A stretch of 64,000 nucleotides of DNA from Quadrisphaera setariae (GTDB lineage: Bacteria > Actinomycetota > Actinomycetes > Actinomycetales > Quadrisphaeraceae). Location of the stretch: assembly GCF_008041935.1 (NCBI RefSeq), contig NZ_VKAC01000001.1, positions 248,001 to 312,000 on the forward strand. The letters are read 5' to 3'. The translations under genes were made by a program, and so were the position numbers. The notes beneath the pieces are model-generated. The model did no database searches. It was not told the origin of the DNA and worked only from the letters and a program-made list of their open reading frames with translations. This document shows, piece after piece, positions 15,898 to 24,396 of this stretch; position 1 is the first letter of the stretch; every line of letters starts with the position of its first letter.

Positions 15898-15903
15898 TAC
15901 CGT
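15898..15903 (+). promoter_or_regulatory. -10 element TACCGT (leaderless transcript candidate)
   Basis: TACCGT lies seven bases before ATG 15911 and no Shine-Dalgarno sequence is present. This matches the TAnnnT-plus-6-to-8-nt pattern of leaderless genes seen repeatedly in this window. Confidence 0.4.
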
Positions 15904-15910
15904 CGTCCGC

Positions 15911-16336
15911 ATGCCTGAGCAGGCAGCGCGGGGTGGGCTGGCGCCGGTCACCCTGCTGGCCGGTGGAGCGCCGGTCGCCGAGCTGACCATGGCGCGCGTG
16001 CCGGCGTCCGTCGGCCACGTGCGCCTCCTCGTGGACGACGCCCTGTCCGACCACGGCGTCACCGACAGGTCCCTCATCGACGCCGCCGTGCTGCTCGCCT
16101 CCGAGCTCGCCACCGACGGCGTCCGCCACGGCGCCGGGGAGGACCTCCGCGTGGAGCTCTCCCTCGGGCCGCGCCGCGTGCAGCTCACCGTCACCACCGC
16201 CGCGGAGCGGCGCCCCGGTGAGCCGGTGCCCGCGATCGCCGGGCACAGCGAGCAGCTGCTGGACATGCTCACCAGCGCGTGGGACGTTCGCTGCGGTGCA
16301 GGTCAGCGCGTGGCCTGGTACCGCCTCGACCGCTGA
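15911..16336 (+). CDS. ATP-binding (HATPase_c) anti-sigma-factor-like protein
   Basis: A 141-residue protein resembling the GHKL ATPase domain of RsbW-type kinases: VRLLVDDALSDHGV, the N-box helix IDAAVLLASELATDGVRHG and the strand LRVELSLGPRRVQLTVTTA. The usual N-box ExxTNAxxH is ExxTDGxxH, with the metal-chelating Asn replaced by Asp, and no DxGxG (G1) motif follows. The last part (HSEQLLDMLTSAWDVRCGAGQRVAWYRL) keeps the final helix and strand of regulators such as Streptomyces RsbW-like proteins. It may be a catalytically weakened anti-sigma or anti-anti-sigma binding protein (inference). No sigma factor gene is adjacent. Confidence 0.65.
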   Translation: MPEQAARGGLAPVTLLAGGAPVAELTMARVPASVGHVRLLVDDALSDHGVTDRSLIDAAVLLASELATDGVRHGAGEDLRVELSLGPRRVQLTVTTAAERRPGEPVPAIAGHSEQLLDMLTSAWDVRCGAGQRVAWYRLDR

Positions 16337-16411
16337 GGCACCTCTCCCGCAAGGGACGGATGCCGCCCGACCGGGTGGCGCTCGCAGCACGTGGACGGTT
16401 GGGTGACCCGG

Positions 16412-18274
16412 GTGTGCGGACTCTCCGGTGAGCTCAGGTTCGACGGCGCCGCGGCCGACGCGGGCGCGGTGCGGTGCATGTCGGAGGTGCTGGCGCCCCG
16501 CGGTCCCGACGGGCAGGGCGAGTGGGCGCGCGGCCCGGTGGCCCTCGCGCACCGCCGCTTGGCGATCATCGACCTGTCCGAGGCCGGTGCGCAGCCCATG
16601 CTCGACGGCGAGGACGGCGACGAGCTCGTCGCCGTCTTCAACGGCTGCATCTACAACTACCCGCAGCTGCGCGAGGAGCTGAGCGGCAAGGGCCACCGCT
16701 TCCGCTCCACCTCCGACACCGAGGTGATCCTCAAGGCCTACCGCCAGTGGGGCGACGACTTCGTCGACCACCTGGTGGGGATGTTCGCCGTCGTCCTCCA
16801 CGAGCCGCGCACCGGACGCGTGGTCATGGCCCGCGACCGGCTGGGCATCAAGCCGCTCTACCTCGCCGAGAGCCGCGGTGCCGTCAGGTTCGCCTCCAGC
16901 CTGCCGGCGCTCGTCGAGGCCGGTCGCCGCGACGGCACCCTCGACACCTCCATCGACCCGGTGGCGCTGCACCACTACCTGAGCTGGCACGCCGTCGTCC
17001 CCGCCCCGCGCACCGTGCTGCGCGGCGTGCGCAAGCTGCCGCCCGCCACCGTGCGCGTCTACGAGCCCGGGTGCGGCGCCGACGGCTTCCGCGACCGCGT
17101 CTACTGGCAGCCCACCTACGAGCGCGACTCCGCTAAGGCGGGCTGGTCCGCGCGCGACTGGGAGGACGCCGTGGAGGAGGCGCTGCGCACCGCCGTCCGC
17201 CGCCGCCTCGTCGCCGACGTGCCCGTCGGGGTGCTGCTCTCGGGAGGGCTCGACTCCAGCCTCATCGTCGGCCTGCTCGCCGAGGAGGGGCAGACCGGCC
17301 TGGCCACCTTCTCCATCGGCTTCGACGCCGCCGGTGGTCGCGAGGGCGACGAGTTCCAGTACTCGGACGTCATCGCTGCGCACTACGGCACGGACCACCA
17401 CAAGATCGCCGTCGACAGCCCGTCCCTCGTCGACGCGCTCGGGCACGCCATCGGCGCGATGAGCGAGCCGATGGTCAGCCACGACGTCGTCGCCTTCGAC
17501 CTGCTCTGCCAGCAGGTGGCGCGGGAGATCCGCGTGGTGCAGTCCGGCCAGGGCGCTGACGAGGTCTTCGCCGGCTACCACTGGTACCCGCCGATGGCGC
17601 AGGTGCCGGCCGCGCCGGGGGGTGGGTTCGACGTCGACGCCGCCACGGACAGCTACGCCCGCGCGTTCTTCGACCGGGGACCCGACGGACCCGGAGGGAT
17701 GTCGTGGCTGGTCGGCGACGGCGTCCTCGAGGGGATGCTCGCCGAGGGCGGGTCCGACGCCTCCCGCGCCTTCGTGGCGGCGCACCTCGGCCGGCCCGGC
17801 GCGGCCACCGCCGTCGACGCCGCCCTGCGCCTCGACACCGAGGTCATGCTCGTCGACGACCCGGTCAAGCGGGTCGACAACACCTCCATGGCGTGGGGCC
17901 TGGAGGCCCGCGTGCCCTTCCTCGACCAGGACCTCGTCACCCTCGCCGCCCAGGTGCCGCCCGAGCTCAAGCTCGCCGACGGCGGCAAGGGGATCCTCAA
18001 GGCCATCGGGCGGCGCACCATCCCGACCGAGGTCATCGACAGGCCCAAGGGCTACTTCCCCGTCCCCGCGCTCACGCACCTGGAGGGCGGCGTGCTCGAC
18101 CTCGTGCGCGACGCCCTCACGAGCGACGCCGCCCGCGACCGGGGCCTGTTCCGGCCGCAGGCCGTGGAGGAGCTCCTCGCCGCCCCCAACGCGGAGCTGA
18201 CGCCCCTGAAGGGCAACCGCCTGTGGCAGCTGGGGCTGCTGGAGCTCTGGCTGCAGAAGCACGGGGTGCGCTGA
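16412..18274 (+). CDS. asnO: N-acetylglutaminylglutamine amidotransferase (asparagine synthase family)
   Basis: A 620-residue glutamine-dependent amidotransferase that amidates the C terminus of N-acetylglutaminylglutamine, the last step to the osmolyte NAGGN. The N-terminal class II glutaminase begins MCGLSG, so Cys2 must be the exposed nucleophile. This fixes the start at GTG 16412 rather than upstream in-frame codons. Further glutaminase blocks are [21 protein letters not shown] and [12 protein letters not shown] (the NGC variant seen in this subfamily). The synthetase domain has the PP-loop [10 protein letters not shown] (about 274-283), [15 protein letters not shown] and [19 protein letters not shown]. 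The stop overlaps the start of the NAGGN synthetase gene (TGATG). Confidence 0.9.
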   Translation: MCGLSGELRFDGAAADAGAVRCMSEVLAPRGPDGQGEWARGPVALAHRRLAIIDLSEAGAQPMLDGEDGDELVAVFNGCIYNYPQLREELSGKGHRFRSTSDTEVILKAYRQWGDDFVDHLVGMFAVVLHEPRTGRVVMARDRLGIKPLYLAESRGAVRFASSLPALVEAGRRDGTLDTSIDPVALHHYLSWHAVVPAPRTVLRGVRKLPPATVRVYEPGCGADGFRDRVYWQPTYERDSAKAGWSARDWEDAVEEALRTAVRRRLVADVPVGVLLSGGLDSSLIVGLLAEEGQTGLATFSIGFDAAGGREGDEFQYSDVIAAHYGTDHHKIAVDSPSLVDALGHAIGAMSEPMVSHDVVAFDLLCQQVAREIRVVQSGQGADEVFAGYHWYPPMAQVPAAPGGGFDVDAATDSYARAFFDRGPDGPGGMSWLVGDGVLEGMLAEGGSDASRAFVAAHLGRPGAATAVDAALRLDTEVMLVDDPVKRVDNTSMAWGLEARVPFLDQDLVTLAAQVPPELKLADGGKGILKAIGRRTIPTEVIDRPKGYFPVPALTHLEGGVLDLVRDALTSDAARDRGLFRPQAVEELLAAPNAELTPLKGNRLWQLGLLELWLQKHGVR

Positions 18275-20061
18275 TGGGGGTCCCCTCCGTGCGGCGGCAC
18301 CGCCCCGTGGCCGGCCTGCGCGGGCGCCCGCGCGGCGGCGGCCACCCCCGGCACGGCCTCGACCCCGACGTCGTCCTCGACATGGGGTGGGGCCGGCTGG
18401 TGTTCGGCAGCACCTTCGACGACCCGGCCGGCGTGCTCGACGCCCTGCGCGACGAGGCCAGCGGCAAGCGCGACATCGCCTGCTACGTGCCCGACCCGCA
18501 GGTGCTCGTGGGCACCTCCCCCCACGAGCTGTTCGTGGACCCCTCCTACACCTACCGGCTCGACCTGCACACCTACCGCCAGCGCCGCGACGCCGTCCGC
18601 GACGTCGAGGTGCGCACCGTGCAGGCCCGGGAGGAGCTCGAGCAGGTCAACCGCATCTACGCGCGGGCCCGCATGGTCGAGGCCGACGTCGACACGATGT
18701 GGGCCAACCAGCGCACCCGCACCTTCACCCACCTCGTGGCGCTCGACCAGCGCACCCTGGGATCCGGCGCCGACGGAGGAGCCCACGCGGCGCCCAAGGT
18801 GGTGGGCACCGTGACCGGCGTCGACCACGTCCTCGCCTTCGGAGACCCCGAGGGCGGGTCCAGCCTGTGGTGCCTCGCGGTCGACCCGGACGCCGCACCG
18901 CCGGGGACGGGCGAGGCGCTCGTGCGCCGCCTGGCCGAGCGCTACGCGGCCCGCGGCCGGGCGCACCTCGACCTGTCGGTGCTGCACTCCAACTCCGGCG
19001 CCATCGCCCTCTACCGCAAGCTCGGCTTCTCGCCCACCTCCGCGGTGTGCGTCAAGCGCAAGAACCCCATCAACCAGGCGCTGTACTCCCCGGTCCCGGC
19101 GGGCCTGGACGACGTCAACCCCTACGCGCGGATCATCGCCGACGAGGCGCTGCGCCGAGGGCTGCGGGTGGAGGTCACCGACGCGCCGTCGGGGGAGCTG
19201 CGGATCTCCTCCGGCGCGCGCAGCGTGCTGACCCGGGAGTCGCTGTCCGAGCTCACCAGCGCCGTCGCCATGAGCCGCTGCGACGACAAGCGCGTCACCT
19301 CCCGGCTGCTGTCCCGCGCCGGCCTGGCGGTGCCCCGGGCGGTCGAGGTCACCGGAGCCGCCGCCGGACCCGACGACGACCTCGGCGCAGCCCGCGCCCT
19401 GCTCGCCGAGGTCGGCGACGTCGTCGTCAAGCCCGCCCGGGGGGAGCAGGGCCGCGGCATCACCGTGGGCGTCGCCGACGACGACGCGCTGGCCGCCGCC
19501 GTGCGCCGCGCGCTGACCTTCTGCCCGGACGTCGTGGTGGAGCAGCGCGTGGACGGCGAGGACCTCCGCGTCGTCGTCATCGACCACGAGGTGGTGGCCG
19601 CCGCGGTGCGCCGACCGGCGCAGGTGGTGGGCAACGGGCGCGACACCATCACCGACCTCGTGCGCCGCCACTCCAAGCGCCGCGCGCAGGCCACCGGCGG
19701 GGAGAGCACCGTGCCGCTCGACGAGACCACCGAGGCCGTGGTCGCCGACGCCGGGTACCGCATGGACGACGTCCTGCCCCGGGGCGAGGTGCTCGCGGTG
19801 CGGCGCACCGCCAACCTCCACACCGGAGGCACCATCGAGGACGTCACCGACCGCCTCCACCCCGTCGTCGCCGAGGCGGCGCGCCGCGCGAGCAGGGTCA
19901 TCGGCATCCCCGTGACCGGCCTGGACTTCCTCGTGCCGGACGTCGAGGGCGACCAGTACGTGATCATCGAGGCGAACGAGCGGCCGGGGCTGGCCAACCA
20001 CGAGCCCCAGCCCACCGCGGAGCGCTTCGTGGACCTGCTGTTCCCCGAGACCCGCCGCTGA
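18274..20061 (+). CDS. ngg: N-acetylglutaminylglutamine synthetase (GNAT/ATP-grasp fusion)
   Basis: A 595-residue two-domain enzyme. A GNAT acetyltransferase (about 90-280, with [23 protein letters not shown] and [18 protein letters not shown] in separate blocks) acetylates glutamine. An ATP-grasp ligase (about 320-595, with [51 protein letters not shown] and [21 protein letters not shown]) then adds a second glutamine. The product is the dipeptide used by the overlapping amidotransferase gene. This arrangement matches the rhizobial and Pseudomonas osmoprotectant pathway. The first 35 residues are Arg/Gly-rich, so a later start is possible, but ATG 18274 gives tight coupling (TGATG). A GC-rich hairpin follows. 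Confidence 0.9.
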   Translation: MGVPSVRRHRPVAGLRGRPRGGGHPRHGLDPDVVLDMGWGRLVFGSTFDDPAGVLDALRDEASGKRDIACYVPDPQVLVGTSPHELFVDPSYTYRLDLHTYRQRRDAVRDVEVRTVQAREELEQVNRIYARARMVEADVDTMWANQRTRTFTHLVALDQRTLGSGADGGAHAAPKVVGTVTGVDHVLAFGDPEGGSSLWCLAVDPDAAPPGTGEALVRRLAERYAARGRAHLDLSVLHSNSGAIALYRKLGFSPTSAVCVKRKNPINQALYSPVPAGLDDVNPYARIIADEALRRGLRVEVTDAPSGELRISSGARSVLTRESLSELTSAVAMSRCDDKRVTSRLLSRAGLAVPRAVEVTGAAAGPDDDLGAARALLAEVGDVVVKPARGEQGRGITVGVADDDALAAAVRRALTFCPDVVVEQRVDGEDLRVVVIDHEVVAAAVRRPAQVVGNGRDTITDLVRRHSKRRAQATGGESTVPLDETTEAVVADAGYRMDDVLPRGEVLAVRRTANLHTGGTIEDVTDRLHPVVAEAARRASRVIGIPVTGLDFLVPDVEGDQYVIIEANERPGLANHEPQPTAERFVDLLFPETRR

Positions 20062-20091
20062 CCCCGCCCGCGCCCGGGCAGGACGGCCCCC

Positions 20092-20117
20092 CGCGTCCGG
20101 GTGAGCGTCCGGACGCG
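20092..20117 (+). terminator. Weak hairpin after NAGGN synthetase gene
   Basis: A 9-bp stem CGCGTCCGG/CCGGACGCG around an 8-nt loop, 31 bp past the stop. An alternative 12-bp palindrome (GCGTCCGGACGC) overlaps it. It may separate ngg from the chemoreceptor gene. Confidence 0.4.
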
Positions 20118-20189
20118 CGCTCAGGTGGGTCCCGGAGGTGCCGAAGCCAAGGGTCGACGACCCTCGACGCACCACCGGGAGACCCTCTG

Positions 20190-21788
20190 ATGCGCAGCCG
20201 CCTGCACGACACGAGCATCACGACCAGGCTCGTCGCGGCCTTCACCGTGATCACCGTGGTCTTCGTGGCGCTCGGCGCGCTGTGCGCCGTCTCCCTCGAC
20301 CGCGCGCAGCAGCGGCTCACGGAGGTCGCCGAGGGCAACGTGCGCGCCCTCACCTCCATCGGCCGCGTCTACGCCGACCACGTGGCCCTGGCGCGAGACC
20401 TGGAGGCGCTCAACGTGGCCGTGGCGCGCGAGGGCCAGCGCCCCGGTGGCACGTCGCTGGCCCTGGAGTCGGTGCAGAAGAGCGAGACCGCCCTCGCCGA
20501 CCAGTGGAAGGACTACCTGGCCACCGGGCCCGCGGCCGACCGCGTGACGGTGGCCACCGTCGGGCACACCCTCGACGCCTGGACCGTGACGCGCCCGCCG
20601 GTCCTGGAGGCGGCCGCCGCCGGTGACCTGACCACCACCTCCGAGCGCCTGCAGGCCACGCGCGCGCTCATCGGCATGGTCGGCCAGTTCGTGCTGCAGC
20701 TGCAGCAGGTCGAGCTGGAGCAGGCGGCCGCGGAGCACGCGGCGGGCGCCTCCGAGACCTCCTGGGCGCGCTGGGCGGTGGTGGTCGTCTCGGCGCTGGC
20801 CGTCCTGGCGGCGGTCGGCATGGTCGTGGTGCTCACGCGCAGCATCGGGCGTCCGCTCGCCCGGGTCCTCGAGGTGGTCCAGGGCCTGGCGCAGGGGCGG
20901 CTCGACCAGCGCACCGGCATCGCCAGCAAGGACGAGGTGGGTCGCCTGGCCGTGGCCACCGACGCCTCCGTCGACCAGCTGGCCGGCGTGGTGCGCAGCA
21001 TCACCCAGCGCGCCGACGCCCTCTCGGCGACCTCCGCCGAGCTGGCCGGCGTGGCGGGCCAGCTCTCCGCCGGGGCGCAGGAGTCCTCCGCGCAGGCCCA
21101 GGTGGTGGCCGGGGCCTCGGAGGAGATCTCCGCCTCGATGGGGACCATCGCCGCTGCGGGCGAGGAGATGACCTCCGCCATCGGGGAGATCGCCTCCTCG
21201 ACGGCCACCGCCGCCCAGACCGCCGCCGACGCGGTGGCCACCGCGGAGCAGGCCGACGCGATCCTGCGGCGCCTGGGCACCTCGAGCCGCGAGATCGGTG
21301 AGGTGGTCAAGCTCATCACCTCCATCGCGGAGCAGACCAACCTGCTGGCGCTGAACGCGACGATCGAGGCCGCCCGCGCCGGGGAGGCCGGCAAGGGCTT
21401 CGCGGTGGTGGCCGGCGAGGTGAAGGACCTCGCCGGGCAGACCGCCCGCGCCACCGAGCAGATCGTGTCCCGGGTGCAGGCGACCCAGGCCGACGCCGTG
21501 GACGCGACCGCGGCGATCCAGCAGATCAGCGAGGTCATCGGGCGGATCGACGCCCTGCAGGCCACCGTCGCCTCGGCGGTGGAGGAGCAGTCGGCCACGA
21601 CGGCCGAGATGGTCCGCTCGGTCAACGAGGTGTCCTCGGGCACGCGCGAGATCAGCGCCGGCATCGGCGGTGTCGCCAGCGGGGCGGCGCGCACCACCAG
21701 CAGCGCGGAGGCCGCGACGCGCACCGCTGAGGAGCTGGCCGGCACCGCCGAGGAGATGCGCCGCGCGGTGTCCACGTTCACCCTCTGA
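20190..21788 (+). CDS. Methyl-accepting chemotaxis protein
   Basis: A 532-residue transmembrane chemoreceptor. TM1 is at about 10-33 ([20 protein letters not shown]), followed by a periplasmic-side four-helix-bundle sensor of about 150 residues. TM2 at about 190-212 ([20 protein letters not shown]) leads into a HAMP domain ([20 protein letters not shown]) and a coiled-coil signalling domain with the hairpin tip [18 protein letters not shown] (about 379-396) that contacts CheA/CheW. There is no C-terminal CheR/CheB tether pentapeptide. ATG 20190 is preceded by GGGAGA. It sits between the NAGGN synthetase gene and the NAGGN-associated peptidase gene, so an osmolarity- or osmolyte-related ligand is possible (inference). 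No other chemotaxis genes are in the window. Confidence 0.92.
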   Translation: MRSRLHDTSITTRLVAAFTVITVVFVALGALCAVSLDRAQQRLTEVAEGNVRALTSIGRVYADHVALARDLEALNVAVAREGQRPGGTSLALESVQKSETALADQWKDYLATGPAADRVTVATVGHTLDAWTVTRPPVLEAAAAGDLTTTSERLQATRALIGMVGQFVLQLQQVELEQAAAEHAAGASETSWARWAVVVVSALAVLAAVGMVVVLTRSIGRPLARVLEVVQGLAQGRLDQRTGIASKDEVGRLAVATDASVDQLAGVVRSITQRADALSATSAELAGVAGQLSAGAQESSAQAQVVAGASEEISASMGTIAAAGEEMTSAIGEIASSTATAAQTAADAVATAEQADAILRRLGTSSREIGEVVKLITSIAEQTNLLALNATIEAARAGEAGKGFAVVAGEVKDLAGQTARATEQIVSRVQATQADAVDATAAIQQISEVIGRIDALQATVASAVEEQSATTAEMVRSVNEVSSGTREISAGIGGVASGAARTTSSAEAATRTAEELAGTAEEMRRAVSTFTL

Positions 21789-21790
21789 CG

Positions 21791-21830
21791 GCTCAGGACG
21801 CCTCAGGACGCCTCAGGACGGCTCAGGACG
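21791..21830. repeat. 10-bp tandem repeat, four copies of SCTCAGGACG
   Basis: GCTCAGGACG, CCTCAGGACG, CCTCAGGACG and GCTCAGGACG follow with exact 10-bp period directly after the chemoreceptor stop codon. A fifth, diverged unit (GCTCTGGAGC) follows. Confidence 0.8.
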
Positions 21831-21871
21831 GCTCTGGAGCCGTTCAGCGCGACGCGGGAGGCCTGCGGTCC

Positions 21872-21877
21872 TAGCGT
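21872..21877 (+). promoter_or_regulatory. -10 element TAGCGT (leaderless transcript candidate)
   Basis: TAGCGT ends eight bases before GTG 21886, with no Shine-Dalgarno sequence between. The M42 peptidase gene may therefore have its own leaderless promoter. Confidence 0.4.
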
Positions 21878-21885
21878 GATCGGCC

Positions 21886-23100
21886 GTGACCGCTGCACCT
21901 CCGCCGTCCGCCCCGACCGTCGACCAGAACGCCGACCAGCCCCGTGACCTGCCGGTCGACGAGGACTACCTGCGCTCCACGATGGTCGACCTGCTGCTCA
22001 CCCCGAGCCCGTCAGGTCGCACCGATGCGGTGATGCAGCTCGTGGGAGACCGCATCTCGGCGCTCGGGCTGCCGTTCGACCTGACCCGCCGCGGCCTGCT
22101 GCGCGCGCGCCTGGGCACCGGCAGCACGGTGCGGCGCGCCGTCGTCGTCCACGCCGACACCATCGGGTGCATGGTCAAGCGCCTCAAGGAGAACGGGCGC
22201 CTGGAGGTGGTGCCGGTCGGCACGCACAGCGCGCGGTTCTCCGAGGGCGCCCACGTCACGGTGATGACCGACGACCCCGACTGCGTCTACACCGGCACCG
22301 TGCTGCCGCTGCTGAGCGCCGGGCACGCCTTCGGCGACGACATCGACACCCAGGGCGTCGGCTGGCACCAGGTGGAGGTCCGCATCGACGAGCCCGTCAC
22401 CGACCTCGCCGGGCTGGCGGCGCTGGGGATCCAGGTCGGCGACTTCGTGGCCCTCGACGCCGACCCGCGCATCACGCCGGGCGGCTTCGTGAAGAGCCGC
22501 CACCTCGACGACAAGGCCGGGCTCGCCGCCTGCCTCACCGCGCTCAAGGCGCTGGCCGACGCCGGCGTCCAGCCGCGGGTCACCGCGCAGCTGCTCGTGA
22601 CCATCGGCGAGGAGGTCGGCTTCGGCGCCACGCACGGCCTCGACCCCGACATCTCCGAGCTGGTCGCCGTCGACAACGCCGTGGTGGCCGCTGGGCAGGC
22701 GAGCTCGGAGCGCACGGTCAACGTCGGGATGATGGACATGACCGGCCCGTTCGACTACCACCTGTCGCGCCGGCTGCTGGCCCTCGCCGCCGAGCACGAC
22801 GTGCCCGCGCACCGCGACGTCTACCGCCACTACCGCTCCGACGCCGCCCCCGCGCTGGAGGCGGGCATCGAGGCGCGGGCCGCGCTCATCGGTGCCGGCG
22901 TCGACTCTGGGCACGGTCACGAGCGCACGCACCTGGAGGGGCTGGTGGCGCTGACGCGGCTGCTGGTGCTCTACCTGCAGACCGACCTCGTCTTCGCCGA
23001 CTGGGACCGGCGTGCCGCCGGCCCGCTGGAGGAGTTTCCCTCGGAGTCGGTGCAGCCGGCGCCGCGCGAGCCCGCCCGCGAGGACGCCACCGGCGCCTGA
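21886..23100 (+). CDS. M42-family metallopeptidase, NAGGN-system type
   Basis: A 404-residue zinc aminopeptidase-like protein. Metal-binding landmarks of family M42 are present in order: VVVHADTIGCMVK (His), SRHLDDKAGLAACL (bridging Asp), VTIGEEVGFGATHG (catalytic Glu pair), ELVAVDNAVV (Asp) and DSGHGHERTHLEGL (His). Members of this subfamily are commonly encoded next to NAGGN synthesis genes and are presumed to break down or turn over the osmolyte. Only the chemoreceptor gene separates it here from the synthetase gene. The N- and C-terminal tails (1-25 and 380-404) are low-complexity. It is cytoplasmic, with no signal peptide. Confidence 0.85.
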   Translation: MTAAPPPSAPTVDQNADQPRDLPVDEDYLRSTMVDLLLTPSPSGRTDAVMQLVGDRISALGLPFDLTRRGLLRARLGTGSTVRRAVVVHADTIGCMVKRLKENGRLEVVPVGTHSARFSEGAHVTVMTDDPDCVYTGTVLPLLSAGHAFGDDIDTQGVGWHQVEVRIDEPVTDLAGLAALGIQVGDFVALDADPRITPGGFVKSRHLDDKAGLAACLTALKALADAGVQPRVTAQLLVTIGEEVGFGATHGLDPDISELVAVDNAVVAAGQASSERTVNVGMMDMTGPFDYHLSRRLLALAAEHDVPAHRDVYRHYRSDAAPALEAGIEARAALIGAGVDSGHGHERTHLEGLVALTRLLVLYLQTDLVFADWDRRAAGPLEEFPSESVQPAPREPAREDATGA

Positions 23101-23129
23101 CCCCGGTCCTCCCGCACCGCCCCCTCTGC

Positions 23130-23232
23130 CCACTTTCCTCAGCAAGTGCGGATCCTGCTCCCTCCCTTTCCGCACTTGCCGCGGCAAGTGCGCTTCTGCC
23201 GGACCTGTTGCCGCACTTTCCGGGGCAAGTGC
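23130..23232. repeat. Triplet-palindrome cluster A (three 20-bp near-palindromes)
   Basis: Copies start at 23130 (CCACTTTCCTCAGCAAGTGC), 23172 (GCACTTGCCGCGGCAAGTGC, a perfect palindrome) and 23213 (GCACTTTCCGGGGCAAGTGC); spacing is 42 then 41 bp. By the asymmetric base pair (TTTCC/GGCAA), copies 1 and 3 read opposite to clusters B, C and D. It fills most of the 262-bp gap upstream of the nuclease gene; nothing else is recognisable there. Confidence 0.9.
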
Positions 23233-23362
23233 AGAGAGGGTGAGGCGGAGGACGACGACTGCGAGCACGTCGTCCGCCCACAGGGCCGGTCCGCGGCCCT
23301 GACGTCCACAGGCGCAGCTGCGAGGGCGCGGTGCTCAGCGCCGGAGCGGACACCGTTCGCGC

Positions 23363-24253
23363 ATGCCGAAGAAGCGCCCCTGGCCCGACGAGCTCCCTGA
23401 CGTCTTCCGCGTCTCCGACGCGCTCGAACAGGGAGCCCTCACCCCGAGCCAGTTGCGCGACCCCAGGCTGCGCCGCCTCTTCCACGGGGTCTGCGCACCG
23501 CGGTCCGTCCCCGTCGACCACGCCCTGCGCTGCCGCGGGGCAGCCCTCGTCGTCCCGCCGTCGGCGCGGCTCACGGGGACCTCGCTCGCGACCGTCGCTG
23601 GAGCACCGCTCGCCGAGACCTGGGACGACGTCGAATGGGTCGTCCCGCACAGCGACTGGCGCACCGGCCCCCGCGGAACCGTGCTGCGCGCGGCGTCGCG
23701 CGGTCCGCTCGGTGACACGACGTGGCGCGGTGTGCCCACGGCGTCACGTGAACGCATGGGTTTCGACCTCGCGGCGAGGTGCGGCCTCGAGCTGGGGACC
23801 GCTCGGCTCGACGTCGTCGTCCGCGCACGTCTGCTGGACCTCGACCTCTTCAAGGCCTGGCTCCTGACGCGGCACGACGACGGCGTCGTCACCGCCCGCG
23901 CGGCCGCCGACCTGTGCGACCCCCGAGCGGAGTCGATCCCCGAGTCCCGCTGCCGTGTGCGCCTCACGCGCGCCGGGTTCGCGGTGGAGCCGCAGGTCGA
24001 CGTCTTCGACAGCAGCGGCGTGTTCGTCGGGCGGGTGGACCTGGCGCTGATCGAGTGGAAGATCGCCGTCGAGTACGAGGGCAAGTGGCGCACGCTCGTG
24101 GAGGGACAGCTCACCGCTGACCGGCTGCGCCTCGACGCTCTGCGCCACGCCGGGTGGAAGGTCGTCCACATCACGGCGGAGCGGATGAAGGGGCGCGGCG
24201 AGGTCGAGGACGCCGTCCGCCGCGCCGTTGCTGAGCGCATCGCCGGCGTCTGA
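23363..24253 (+). CDS. Vsr/DUF559-like endonuclease-domain protein with AbiEi-type N terminus
   Basis: A 296-residue orphan protein of a type widespread in actinomycetes. The N-terminal part (about 12-60, VSDALEQGALTPSQLRDPRLRRLFHG) resembles the winged helix of AbiEi-like antitoxin-domain proteins. The C-terminal part (about 190-290) looks like a PD-(D/E)xK/Vsr-fold nuclease: ESRCRVRLTRAGF, GRVDLALIEWKIAVEYEGKW with Asp about 226 and the Glu-Tyr-Glu, and DALRHAGWKVVHITAERM. The biological role of these proteins is unknown. By eye it has more A/T-ending codons than its neighbours. It is flanked by triplet-palindrome clusters on both sides (130 bp upstream, 20 bp downstream), the reason it is highlighted in the findings. 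Confidence 0.75.
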   Translation: MPKKRPWPDELPDVFRVSDALEQGALTPSQLRDPRLRRLFHGVCAPRSVPVDHALRCRGAALVVPPSARLTGTSLATVAGAPLAETWDDVEWVVPHSDWRTGPRGTVLRAASRGPLGDTTWRGVPTASRERMGFDLAARCGLELGTARLDVVVRARLLDLDLFKAWLLTRHDDGVVTARAAADLCDPRAESIPESRCRVRLTRAGFAVEPQVDVFDSSGVFVGRVDLALIEWKIAVEYEGKWRTLVEGQLTADRLRLDALRHAGWKVVHITAERMKGRGEVEDAVRRAVAERIAGV

Positions 24254-24273
24254 CTCCCGTCCCCCCCGGCGGC

Positions 24274-24376
24274 GCACTTGCCGAGGAAAGTGCGCCAAAA
24301 CCTGCCCTCCTTCTCGCACTTGCCGGGGAAAGTGCGAGAAGGAGGGGCTGAAAGGAGCACTCGCCGCGGAAAGTGC
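24274..24376. repeat. Triplet-palindrome cluster B
   Basis: Copies start at 24274 (GCACTTGCCGAGGAAAGTGC), 24316 (GCACTTGCCGGGGAAAGTGC) and 24357 (GCACTCGCCGCGGAAAGTGC); spacing is 42 then 41 bp. It occupies the gap between the convergent nuclease and galK genes. Confidence 0.92.
24305..24346. terminator. Extended hairpin centred on the middle copy of cluster B
   Basis: The middle palindrome is extended outward to a 17-bp perfect stem (24305-24321 with 24330-24346) with an 8-nt loop. It lies between the 3' ends of the nuclease gene (+) and galK (-), so it can terminate transcription from both sides. Confidence 0.6.
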
Positions 24377-24396
24377 GGGAAGAGCTGGGGAGGGTG

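Noticed and set aside
15758-18262. Long open frame on the minus strand opposite the NAGGN amidotransferase gene
   Set aside because: Antisense of well-supported genes in very GC-rich DNA; composition is low-complexity and no family motifs appear.
18387-20189. Open frame running in phase into the chemoreceptor gene
   Set aside because: It is out of frame with the NAGGN synthetase and Arg-rich; the chemoreceptor begins at ATG 20190, where the TM1 pattern and a GGGAGA ribosome site start.
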